From a bacterium BMS3Abin02 (lineage in GTDB: Bacteria; Actinomycetota; Acidimicrobiia; Spongiisociales; UBA4744), in contig BDSU01000014.1 of NCBI GenBank assembly GCA_002897675.1, positions 1 through 51,235 of the forward strand: DNA of 51,235 bases. The letters run 5' to 3'. Numbering within the stretch: position 1 is the stretch's first letter; each line of letters begins with the position of its first letter. This document shows positions 36,619 through 44,025 of the stretch, piece after piece. A model generated the notes under the pieces. It saw only the letters and a list, made by a program, of their open reading frames with translations, made no database searches and was not told the DNA's origin. Made by a program: the position numbers and the translations under genes.

Positions 36619-37547
36619 CTCCTTGGCACCTCCAACCCGGCCATACGCCAGGCTTCGTCGGGATCGTTCAGTCCGGCAAATGTCACGCTGGTCGTGGCTG
36701 CCAGGGCGCCGAGGGCGGCACCCAGCCGGACGGCTTGTGGCGATGGTAGGCCCCGCAAAAGGCCGATGAGGACGCCGGCCGTGAAGGCATCCCCTGCGCC
36801 GGTGCTGTCGACCGAGTCGACCTCGATCGCGGCTATGTGGCCACGCGTCTCGTCACAGTCGAACCAGCAGCCGTTGACCCCGTCGGTGATGACGGCCAAC
36901 CGTACTCCTCTCCGTCTCAGCTCGGCGGCGCCGGCGTCGGGTGAGGACTTGCCCGTGATCGCCTGTGCCTCGGCCAGGCTGGGACAGAACAGGTCGGTGT
37001 GGGCGAGGGCCGCGTTCACCAGGTCCCACTCGTTCGTGGCGTTGTAGACGACATCGAGACTGGTCTGCATCCCGTTCTGTTTGGCGTGGGCGAAGAGCTG
37101 TGCAAGGGGCTCACCGTCGAGTGCCGGAAGTACCAGGGCTCCCCCGACATGGAGGAACCGCCCTTTCATCCGCCGGCGAACATGCTCGGCAGTGAGGAAC
37201 CGGTTGGCCCCGATCTGGTGGAAGATCGTGCGTTCGCCGGCGGTGTCGACCAGGATGGCCGACGAGGAGGTGTTGGCATCGACCTCCACCCACTGGGCTT
37301 CGAGTCTGTCGCTGTCTGCCGATCGGCGCAGAACCTTGCCGAAGAGGTCGGCGCCGATCGGAGCGATCAGCGTCGTGTCGACTCCCATGCCGGCGAGTGC
37401 CTTGGCGGTGCGCAGCGCACACCCGCCTTCCACCAGCGTCAAGTCGTCGACCAGTTGAAGGAGGCCGAGTGGCAAGGGGTGGTGGACGGTCCGCACAACG
37501 ACGTCGCACACCGCTATGCCGGCGCAGGTCACATCGACCGAGGTCAT
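36615..37547 (-). CDS. PfkB-family carbohydrate kinase
   Basis: A 310-residue ribokinase-type sugar kinase. The Gly-rich LVEGGCALRTAKALAGMG loop lies near the N terminus. The catalytic motif DSTGAGDAFTAG, with the base Asp and anion hole, is near residue 250. The ATG at 37547 has AGGGA about 7 nt upstream. It is the first gene of the kinase-aldolase-dehydrogenase operon. No transporter or regulator is adjacent. The 37548-37776 gap carries short repeats of GGTACC type but no gene. Confidence 0.87.
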   Translation of the reverse strand: MTSVDVTCAGIAVCDVVVRTVHHPLPLGLLQLVDDLTLVEGGCALRTAKALAGMGVDTTLIAPIGADLFGKVLRRSADSDRLEAQWVEVDANTSSSAILVDTAGERTIFHQIGANRFLTAEHVRRRMKGRFLHVGGALVLPALDGEPLAQLFAHAKQNGMQTSLDVVYNATNEWDLVNAALAHTDLFCPSLAEAQAITGKSSPDAGAAELRRRGVRLAVITDGVNGCWFDCDETRGHIAAIEVDSVDSTGAGDAFTAGVLIGLLRGLPSPQAVRLGAALGALAATTSVTFAGLNDPDEAWRMAGLEVPRR

Positions 37548-37707
37548 GACATGTCCCTGGAAATGCCGTCGGCGGCACTGCCGTCGATCGGGCGGTCGCG
37601 GTACCGGGTACCTGGTGCCTGGTACCTCGTGGTTCGCACCGCGCGGCATCGACGCAAGGTCGCGCGGCGCGTGTAGCCGTTCCCACGGACAACCGATGAC
37701 CGATGAC

Positions 37708-37795
37708 CGACGACTCTCACCACCCCTGGGCCGGGGAGAAGGCGGTCACCGACGAGAGCGGCATCCCCGACGACTCTCAATACCCCTGGGCCGGA
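37708..37795. repeat. 28-bp direct repeat at the 3' end of the heptaheme gene
   Basis: Copies at 37708-37735 and 37768-37795 match at 26 of 28 positions. The second spans the last codons and stop of the cytochrome gene. Confidence 0.7.
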
Positions 37796-39309
37796 GTGTG
37801 GCACTGCGTGCACTTGATGTTCTGCCACACCTTTCCGATGTCGACAGGATGCTTGAAGTCGAGACCGGCCACACTGCTCTCGAGGTCGGCGATGTCGTCC
37901 GAAGGACCCTGGGCGGCGATCGTATGGCACGAGTCGCACGTGGACGAGATCTGTGCCCCCTCGCTGCTCTTGAGATCCGAGAAGTGACACCGGAAACAGC
38001 CGTCGTTGACGAAGTGGCTGAGGTTGTCCTCACGGGCCCGGTAATCGGTCTTCATCTCCGGGAAGAAGTTGGTGTCGTAGATGCGCACCAGCGCGTCGGC
38101 GGCGTCGTCGACCTCGCGCTGATTCACGTCGTCCGCGAACTGGCTCGCATAGTAGGCCAGGAGTCCGGACCGAATCGCCTCGTCTGCCTCTGTCTTGGTG
38201 TCGTACGGTGCGTTGAGCAGGTTCAGGCCTTGCCAACGGATGAACGGGAGGTCCTTGGAGATCGTGCCCTTGGTCATCTCGAGGTTGATCGCCGTCGCCG
38301 GAGGGAGGAAGTCGTGACTGGGCCGGTTGTGGCAGTCCATGCAGTCCAAGATACGAACCTCGACATCGGGCGAATCCGGATCGACCGCCACATCGGGGCG
38401 CTCGAAGACGGTGACTTCTCCCGTCTCACCGTCCGTGAAACGCACCCAGGCCATCTGCTGGCGCTTCTCGTCGGTTGCCACGTATTCGATCTTGTTCTCG
38501 CCGAGCATGTGCCAGTGGATGCCTTCCAGTTTGCCGGTCCGGGGGTTCCCTCCACCCACCTTCATGAGCAGACTGATCGTCCACGGCGAGTTCGCCTCGT
38601 CGGTGCGGTAGTAGGTCTTCGTGATGAGTTTCTCGCCATAGAACTGATCGGGCCAGTGACACCCTTCACAGGTCTGCTGAGCAGGTCGCAGACTCCTCAC
38701 CGGTGTCGGTATGGGACGGTCGTACGAGTTGGTCATCACCGCCACCACCTGACGGATGCCGTCGATCTTGGAGCGGACGAAGAACGATGCGCCGGGGCCG
38801 ATGTGACACTCTGCGCAGGCGACGCGAGCGTGGGGGGACTCCTGATAGGTGACCCACTGCGGGTTCATCACCGTGTGGCACGCCTCACCGCAGAACGATG
38901 CGGAGTCGGTGACTTCGTACCCTTTGAAGCCACCCCAGGCGACCGTGCCGAGCAGCATCGCGGTGAGGATGCCGAACAGCGCGAGGGAGCGCATGTACCG
39001 GGGGTTCGATGGCTCGAACCGGAGATTGAACCGGACGTGTTCTCCTCGCCGACGAGCCCGGACGACCTGGATGCGAAAGGCAAGCAAGAAAAGGATCGCT
39101 CCGAGCAGGACCACCACGGGCAGACCGATGAACGTGACGAGTCCTCGATACGGGTTGCTGACAGGTGAGCTCAGGTCGACGAATGCCAGGATGGCGAACC
39201 CGAGCATTCCGGCGACGACGAGCGCGCCGCCGACCGCGGCCAGGGGATGGCGGTAGAGGCTCCTGCGCTCGCGCGACTCGGCGCTCGTTTCGCTCTCCTT
39301 GTCACTCAC
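37777..39309 (-). CDS. NapC/NirT-family heptaheme cytochrome c (menaquinol dehydrogenase type)
   Basis: A 510-residue membrane protein expected to oxidise menaquinol and pass electrons to other cytochromes. Three hydrophobic segments lie in the first 135 residues. The first heme site is CGEACHTVM (CX3CH with a nearby Met), followed by CAECHIGPGASF, CEGCH, CMDCH, CFRCH, CDSCH and CTQCH. NapC/NirT proteins with this CX3CH first site occur in other phyla. I start at GTG 39309 because GGAGGGA lies 6 nt upstream. A DosR-like box stands 61 nt before it. Confidence 0.88.
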   Translation of the reverse strand: MSDKESETSAESRERRSLYRHPLAAVGGALVVAGMLGFAILAFVDLSSPVSNPYRGLVTFIGLPVVVLLGAILFLLAFRIQVVRARRRGEHVRFNLRFEPSNPRYMRSLALFGILTAMLLGTVAWGGFKGYEVTDSASFCGEACHTVMNPQWVTYQESPHARVACAECHIGPGASFFVRSKIDGIRQVVAVMTNSYDRPIPTPVRSLRPAQQTCEGCHWPDQFYGEKLITKTYYRTDEANSPWTISLLMKVGGGNPRTGKLEGIHWHMLGENKIEYVATDEKRQQMAWVRFTDGETGEVTVFERPDVAVDPDSPDVEVRILDCMDCHNRPSHDFLPPATAINLEMTKGTISKDLPFIRWQGLNLLNAPYDTKTEADEAIRSGLLAYYASQFADDVNQREVDDAADALVRIYDTNFFPEMKTDYRAREDNLSHFVNDGCFRCHFSDLKSSEGAQISSTCDSCHTIAAQGPSDDIADLESSVAGLDFKHPVDIGKVWQNIKCTQCHTPAQGY

Positions 39310-39370
39310 GCTCGATCCCTCCTCAACCGCTCTCACCTCAACGCTAGCCGATCCGCCCTCACCGCCTTCA

Positions 39371-39384
39371 GGGCTGATGGTCCC
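39371..39384. promoter_or_regulatory. DosR-box-like motif before the heptaheme gene
   Basis: Minus-strand GGGACCATCAGCCC, 11 of 14 matches to the box before the octaheme gene. It lies 61 nt before the GTG start and 24 nt before the -10-like TAGCGT (39346-39341). Confidence 0.55.
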
Positions 39385-39409
39385 TAATTGTCGGGCCTTA
39401 TTCCTCGAA

Positions 39410-40690
39410 TCAACCTTCCGGTGCTCCGGCCGCGATCCATGCCTTCACCAACGCCAGATCCTCGTCCGTGAACTTGGCGAAATGCGACCCGCCCCCCACC
39501 TTGACGATCACATGACTCGCATCCGCATCACCGGCCACAAACCCGGGCTCACCACTATCACCCCCGGCCAACAACCCCGCATACGACGTAACGTCCAAAC
39601 CAGACGCCGGCGCATCCCCACCGTGACACGACCCGCACGTCGCCTTGAACACCGCCGCCACCCCCGAATTCCATGTCACGCCGGCAGAAACCGCCGTGGT
39701 CGAGGTTGCCGGAGCCGCCGTGGTCGAGGTTGCCGGAGCGGTCGTGGTCGCCGATGCGGCCGTCGTCGTCGGAGCCGCCGTGGTCGAGGTTGCCGGAGCC
39801 GTCGTGGTCGCCGGCGCGGTCGAAGTCGTCGTCGGGAGCGGTGTATAGATGGGGCCGACGAGCGGCGGAGGCACAATGGTCGTGATCGCCGTCTGCTCGA
39901 ATGTCACGAACTCATAGATGCCCATCAACATCACGGCTGCCAGGACGGCGAAGACGGGCCAATACCTGAGCGCTCGATTACGGCGTAACTCGGGATCGAT
40001 CTCGACCTCGTCCCTTCCCGCGTCGATCGCGGCCAGTTCGAGCGGATGGAGCTCTTCCATCTGGGCACGCGGCAGATACCCGGTGAAGATCGAAGGGTTG
40101 AAGTGCCGCCAGTGCACGTCGTAGGAGTGCCAGACGATGATGGCGAGCACGGCGAGGACGGCCTCCCAACCATGGGCCGCCTTGGCCGCCGGCACGAAGA
40201 TCCCCGGGAGTGACCGGGTGGTGGCGATCGGATTCCAAAGCATGAAGCCGGTCACTGCCATCAGGAGGGTGCCCCACACGAGCGACCAGTACTCCATCTT
40301 CTCGCCGACCGTATAGCGGCCCTCAGGAGGCGGGCTGGAGGTCACACCGAGGTTGAACCTGATCCAGCCCCACGCGGCCAGAAGGTCCGCCTTCCCCGGA
40401 ATCAACGCATGAGGTCTGCGAAGCACGAACCGCTTGTAGCCCAGCACACCGAGGTGGTACACGAGAGAGAGCAGCAGAATGGTTGCGAGAATGTGGTGGA
40501 TTCTGCGCGTGTAGTCGATGCCGCCGAAGAGCCCGATGATCCAGTCCGAGAACCAACGGTCGGCGTATTTCTGCACGAGCCCGCTTATCGCGAGGCCGGT
40601 GAACGTGATGATCTGGACGGCGTGCTCGAGCCGGTCCGACACCGTGAACCTCAAGACTCTTTCGTCGGGATGCGTCATCGTCTCAGCCAC
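39410..40690 (-). CDS. Diheme cytochrome b fused to a monoheme cytochrome c domain
   Basis: A 426-residue membrane protein. The first 290 residues hold about five membrane segments with the His ligands of a formate-dehydrogenase-gamma/CbcL-like cytochrome b (RLEHAVQ, RIHHILA, VYHLGV, VWHSYDVHWRH). A long Ala/Thr/Pro linker (about 285-340) leads to a C-terminal domain with one CGSCHGG heme site and the late residues typical of small class I cytochromes. This would carry electrons from menaquinol across the membrane to the outside. The GTG start has GAGAGGG upstream and overlaps the nonaheme gene by 8 bp. Confidence 0.85.
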   Translation of the reverse strand: MAETMTHPDERVLRFTVSDRLEHAVQIITFTGLAISGLVQKYADRWFSDWIIGLFGGIDYTRRIHHILATILLLSLVYHLGVLGYKRFVLRRPHALIPGKADLLAAWGWIRFNLGVTSSPPPEGRYTVGEKMEYWSLVWGTLLMAVTGFMLWNPIATTRSLPGIFVPAAKAAHGWEAVLAVLAIIVWHSYDVHWRHFNPSIFTGYLPRAQMEELHPLELAAIDAGRDEVEIDPELRRNRALRYWPVFAVLAAVMLMGIYEFVTFEQTAITTIVPPPLVGPIYTPLPTTTSTAPATTTAPATSTTAAPTTTAASATTTAPATSTTAAPATSTTAVSAGVTWNSGVAAVFKATCGSCHGGDAPASGLDVTSYAGLLAGGDSGEPGFVAGDADASHVIVKVGGGSHFAKFTDEDLALVKAWIAAGAPEG

Positions 40691-41783
40691 GCCGGCGCCC
40701 TCTCAGGCGGGCGGCAAGCCTTCTCCGCACGTCGAGTAGCACGGCAAGCAGCATCGCGCCGATCACGGTCGGTATGAGAATCTTGTAGAAGGTGTTCACC
40801 CAGTACACGAGCGGCGCCTCGGTGGGGCTCGGCGCATAGTGACTCAGCCACGCGTCGGGGAAGTTCGTGGTGGCATCCGGATGACACCGCCGGCACGTGG
40901 CGAGCAGGTTCTTCTTGTACACGGAGCTGTCCACATCGGCGGGCGCCTTGATGTCATGAACGCCATGACAATCGACACACACCGGCTTGTTCGTCTGCTG
41001 GCCGGGAGCGAGCTTCTCGAAGAGGACGACCGTTGTGCCGTGAAAGTCCGACAGGTACGAGCTGAACACGTTCGTGGAGATGTCGTACTTGTCCATCAGG
41101 GCCTTGTCGGCATGACAGGCCGCACAGATCTGCGGCGAGAAGAGTCGAAACGGCGAGTTGACATGAGGGCCCTTCACGTCATGAACGCCGTGGCAGTCCG
41201 TGCAGGTCGGGACATCGGGGTTGCCGGTCGTGAGCGCCTCCCCGTGCACACTTTCCTCGTAGGCGTCGTAGATCTCCGAATGGCACTTCCTGCACATCAG
41301 CGGAATGCTGGTTCGAGGCTTCCCGGGCGGTTGGACGTCGTGGGAGCCGTGGCAGTCGGTACACACGGCTGCCTCCATGACGCCGTCTGCGCGTGCGCGC
41401 TCGTGATCACTGTCACGAGTCTGCGTGTACTCGGGGTAGTGGCACGTCAAACATGCCGTGTACATCTGCACCGTGAAGTCCCGGCGGCTCTTGGCGGTGA
41501 TCGGATCGTGCGGATACGTGGTGATGGCCGTGTGACAGAGAACACACGCCACATCCAGTTTTCCATGAACCGAATCGGCGTATGCGTCGCCGTCGACGGC
41601 AACGCCGAGCGTCTCGCCCGAGGGCAACGATATCTCCGCCGTGCTTCCCTCGTGACAGGAGAGACAGTAGGAGTTGTCCCACCGCGGGTCGGTCTGTGCA
41701 GACGCCCGAGACTGGCCGGCGATCAGAATCGTCGCGCCGATGATCAGCGCACCGAGTACGGCGATCCTTCCAAATCTATGCAT
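40683..41783 (-). CDS. Nonaheme c-type cytochrome with C-terminal membrane anchor
   Basis: A 366-residue exported cytochrome. A signal peptide (about 1-30) precedes nine CXXCH sites: CLSCH, CVLCH, CLTCH, CTDCH, CRKCH, CTDCH, CAACH, CVDCH and CRRCH. The repeated CTDCHGSHDV/CTDCHGVHDV units suggest growth by small duplications. A hydrophobic anchor and a basic tail end the protein. It shares an operon with the cytochrome b-c fusion, so the pair probably forms a membrane complex in which this subunit accepts electrons outside. The ATG at 41783 is 12 nt after GGAGGGGA; upstream in-frame starts exist. Confidence 0.87.
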   Translation of the reverse strand: MHRFGRIAVLGALIIGATILIAGQSRASAQTDPRWDNSYCLSCHEGSTAEISLPSGETLGVAVDGDAYADSVHGKLDVACVLCHTAITTYPHDPITAKSRRDFTVQMYTACLTCHYPEYTQTRDSDHERARADGVMEAAVCTDCHGSHDVQPPGKPRTSIPLMCRKCHSEIYDAYEESVHGEALTTGNPDVPTCTDCHGVHDVKGPHVNSPFRLFSPQICAACHADKALMDKYDISTNVFSSYLSDFHGTTVVLFEKLAPGQQTNKPVCVDCHGVHDIKAPADVDSSVYKKNLLATCRRCHPDATTNFPDAWLSHYAPSPTEAPLVYWVNTFYKILIPTVIGAMLLAVLLDVRRRLAARLRGRRRG

Positions 41784-41846
41784 GCGTGTGCCGTCTCCCC
41801 TCCGCATCACGACACACACTCTAGATCTGGGACCCTCCGTTTCCTC

Positions 41847-41860
41847 AGGACCATTGGCCC
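41847..41860. promoter_or_regulatory. DosR-box-like motif before the nonaheme operon
   Basis: Plus-strand AGGACCATTGGCCC, 11 of 14 matches to the heptaheme-gene box. It lies 63 nt before the ATG and 23 nt before the -10-like TAGAGT (41823-41818). Confidence 0.5.
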
Positions 41861-41890
41861 CTTACTGGCCACAAAAGACCCTTCTCCCTC

Positions 41891-43195
41891 TCAGAGCCCG
41901 GCCAGGACTTCTTTCAATGAGGGGCCCTCGACGATCTCGATTCCGTAGGTGACCCGCGTTCCCGGCATGTCGAGATCCAGCAGCGGAAGCAGGTTGACGG
42001 GCGTCGCAACGACCACCACGTCGGGGTTGGCCCGCTTGATGGTTTCTGCGAGTTCGGCCCGTTGCTCTTGTCCGTAGCCCATCGCCGGGAGCAGTGGCCC
42101 GATGTGCGTGAACTTGTCGAACGTGCCGGCGATCGAACCGACGGCGAAGGGACGGGGGTCGATCAACTCGGCCGCCCCGTGGTCTCTGGAGGCGATGACG
42201 CCGGCACCGTAGGCCATGCTGCCGTGGGTCAGCGTGGGCCCATCCTCGATGACCAGCACGCGCCTGCCCGCGATGAGGTCCGGGTCGGCAACCGTGATCG
42301 GCGAGTTGGCCTCGAGGACGATGGCGCCCGGGTTCGCCTCCCTCACGTTGGCGAGCACGACGGCGACGTTCTCCTTCTTCGCAGTGCCGACCTTGTTGAT
42401 CACCACCACATCGGCGCGCCGCAGATTGGCCTCGCCCGGCCAGTATTGCAGTTCATGCCCCGGGCGGTGCGGGTCGACGACGCAGATATGCAGGTCGGGC
42501 CGGTAGAAGGGCAGATCGTTGTTTCCACCGTCCCAGAGGATGACATCGGCCTCCTGCTCGGCGAGGCGCAAGATCGCTTCGTAATCGACCCCGGCAAAGA
42601 TGACGCCCCCCTGCTCGATGTACGGTTCGTACTCCTCGCGTTCTTCGATCGAGCAATCCGCATCGACGAGGTCCTGAGTGCTCTCGAACCGCTGAACCGC
42701 CTGCCTGGCGAGATCGCCATAGGGCATGGGGTGACGGATCGCGGCGACACGTCTCCCCGCATCGTTGAGCGTATGCCACACGGCACGGCTGGTCGGAGAC
42801 TTCCCCGCGCCCGTTCTGGTGGCCGTCACGGCAACGACGGGCAGGTTCGAAAGGATCATCGTCTGCGCGCCGGGAAGCTCGTAGGAGGCGCCCGCCGCCA
42901 CGGCGCGGGCGGCGAGGTGCATCACGTGCTCGTGCGTGACGTCCGAATAGGAGAAGACGACCCGATCGACGTTGTAGGCGGCGATCAGGCGTTCCAGTTC
43001 CTCCTCGGCAACGATCGGGATCCCGTCCGGATACCGCTCACCGGCCAGCGAGGCGGGATACTTCCTGCCGTCGATGTTCGGGATCTGCGTGGCGGTGAAC
43101 GCCACGACCTCATAGTCGGGATCGTCGCGGTACAAGACGTTGAAGTTGTGAAAGTCCCGTCCGGCGGCTCCCAGAATCAGTACCCGTTCGCTCAT
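41891..43195 (-). CDS. Cyclic 2,3-diphosphoglycerate synthetase-like P-loop protein
   Basis: A 434-residue protein like the methanogen enzyme that cyclises 2,3-diphosphoglycerate. Similar bacterial proteins exist, but their role is untested. An N-terminal Rossmann-like start (VLILGAAGRDFHNFN) precedes the Walker A motif ATRTGAGKS at about 140 and ILWDGGNNDLPF, a Walker B-like segment. The ATG has GGAGG 5 nt upstream. It could make a compatible solute or act as a different P-loop enzyme. Confidence 0.75.
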   Translation of the reverse strand: MSERVLILGAAGRDFHNFNVLYRDDPDYEVVAFTATQIPNIDGRKYPASLAGERYPDGIPIVAEEELERLIAAYNVDRVVFSYSDVTHEHVMHLAARAVAAGASYELPGAQTMILSNLPVVAVTATRTGAGKSPTSRAVWHTLNDAGRRVAAIRHPMPYGDLARQAVQRFESTQDLVDADCSIEEREEYEPYIEQGGVIFAGVDYEAILRLAEQEADVILWDGGNNDLPFYRPDLHICVVDPHRPGHELQYWPGEANLRRADVVVINKVGTAKKENVAVVLANVREANPGAIVLEANSPITVADPDLIAGRRVLVIEDGPTLTHGSMAYGAGVIASRDHGAAELIDPRPFAVGSIAGTFDKFTHIGPLLPAMGYGQEQRAELAETIKRANPDVVVVATPVNLLPLLDLDMPGTRVTYGIEIVEGPSLKEVLAGL

Positions 43196-43252
43196 CAGGA
43201 CCTCCGTGACAGCAGTCCCGCCATTCTCGCCGGATCGGGGAAACGCTCCCAA

Positions 43253-44005
43253 TCAACCGAGGAACTGCTCGATCTCGAAAGCGACTCTGCGGGGGTCCTC
43301 TCCGACGATGGCGTGTCCTGCGCCCTCGACGACGACGAGACGGCCTCCCGTGGCGGCGGCCACCCGTTCGCCGATCGCGAGATACTGCGGGTCCCGGTCG
43401 CCGGCCATGAAGAGCACCGGCATCTCGAGCTCCTCGAGCCGATCCCCGTACCACGGCTGCGCCCCCTGACCCATCCCCCGCATGGCGCCGGCGATGCCTC
43501 GAGCGGTGTTCTCCAACCGAAGCCCCAGGTCCTCTTCGAGCCACGCGGCTCTCCTTCGACGAAGACCCTCGAAGATCGGCCGGCTCATCCACCGCTCGAG
43601 GAAGGGGCCCAGGCCTTCACGCTCGATGCTGCGCGCCAGTGCCTCGTCACCGGCCCGGCGGGCAAGGCGACGTTCCTCGTCGGCGATCCCGATTCCCGCA
43701 GAGATCAGGATGAGGTGTGAGACCGCCTCCGGATGTTCGAGCGCGACACCGAGCGCGATACGTCCGCCTTGCGAGTAGCCGAGGAGCGGTCTGCCGGCGG
43801 TCACGGCGGCGACCGCCGCGACCGCTGCGGGAAAGGTTGCCGGCAACGCTGCAGCGCTCCCGTGACCGGGGAGGTCCGGAGCCAGGATCTCACGTCCCAC
43901 GAGCGCCGCCAGCTCGGCGAACATGCCCCCATGCTGCGTGAAGCCGTGCAGCGCCACGATGGCAGGTGGTGGACCGGCGAATCTTCGGACGGGGAGTCCC
44001 TCCAT
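43253..44005 (-). CDS. MenH-like alpha/beta hydrolase
   Basis: A 250-residue alpha/beta hydrolase probably removing pyruvate to form 2-succinyl-6-hydroxy-2,4-cyclohexadiene-1-carboxylate in menaquinone synthesis. It has the oxyanion LHGFTQHGG, the nucleophile elbow GYSQGGR, the acid in AGDRDPQY and the base His in GAGHAI. The MenH call rests on these motifs and on its place next to menD. Its start lies only about 20 bp from that of divergent menD. Confidence 0.8.
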   Translation of the reverse strand: MEGLPVRRFAGPPPAIVALHGFTQHGGMFAELAALVGREILAPDLPGHGSAAALPATFPAAVAAVAAVTAGRPLLGYSQGGRIALGVALEHPEAVSHLILISAGIGIADEERRLARRAGDEALARSIEREGLGPFLERWMSRPIFEGLRRRRAAWLEEDLGLRLENTARGIAGAMRGMGQGAQPWYGDRLEELEMPVLFMAGDRDPQYLAIGERVAAATGGRLVVVEGAGHAIVGEDPRRVAFEIEQFLG

Positions 44006-44025
44006 GAGCTGTATTGTTGCTGCTC

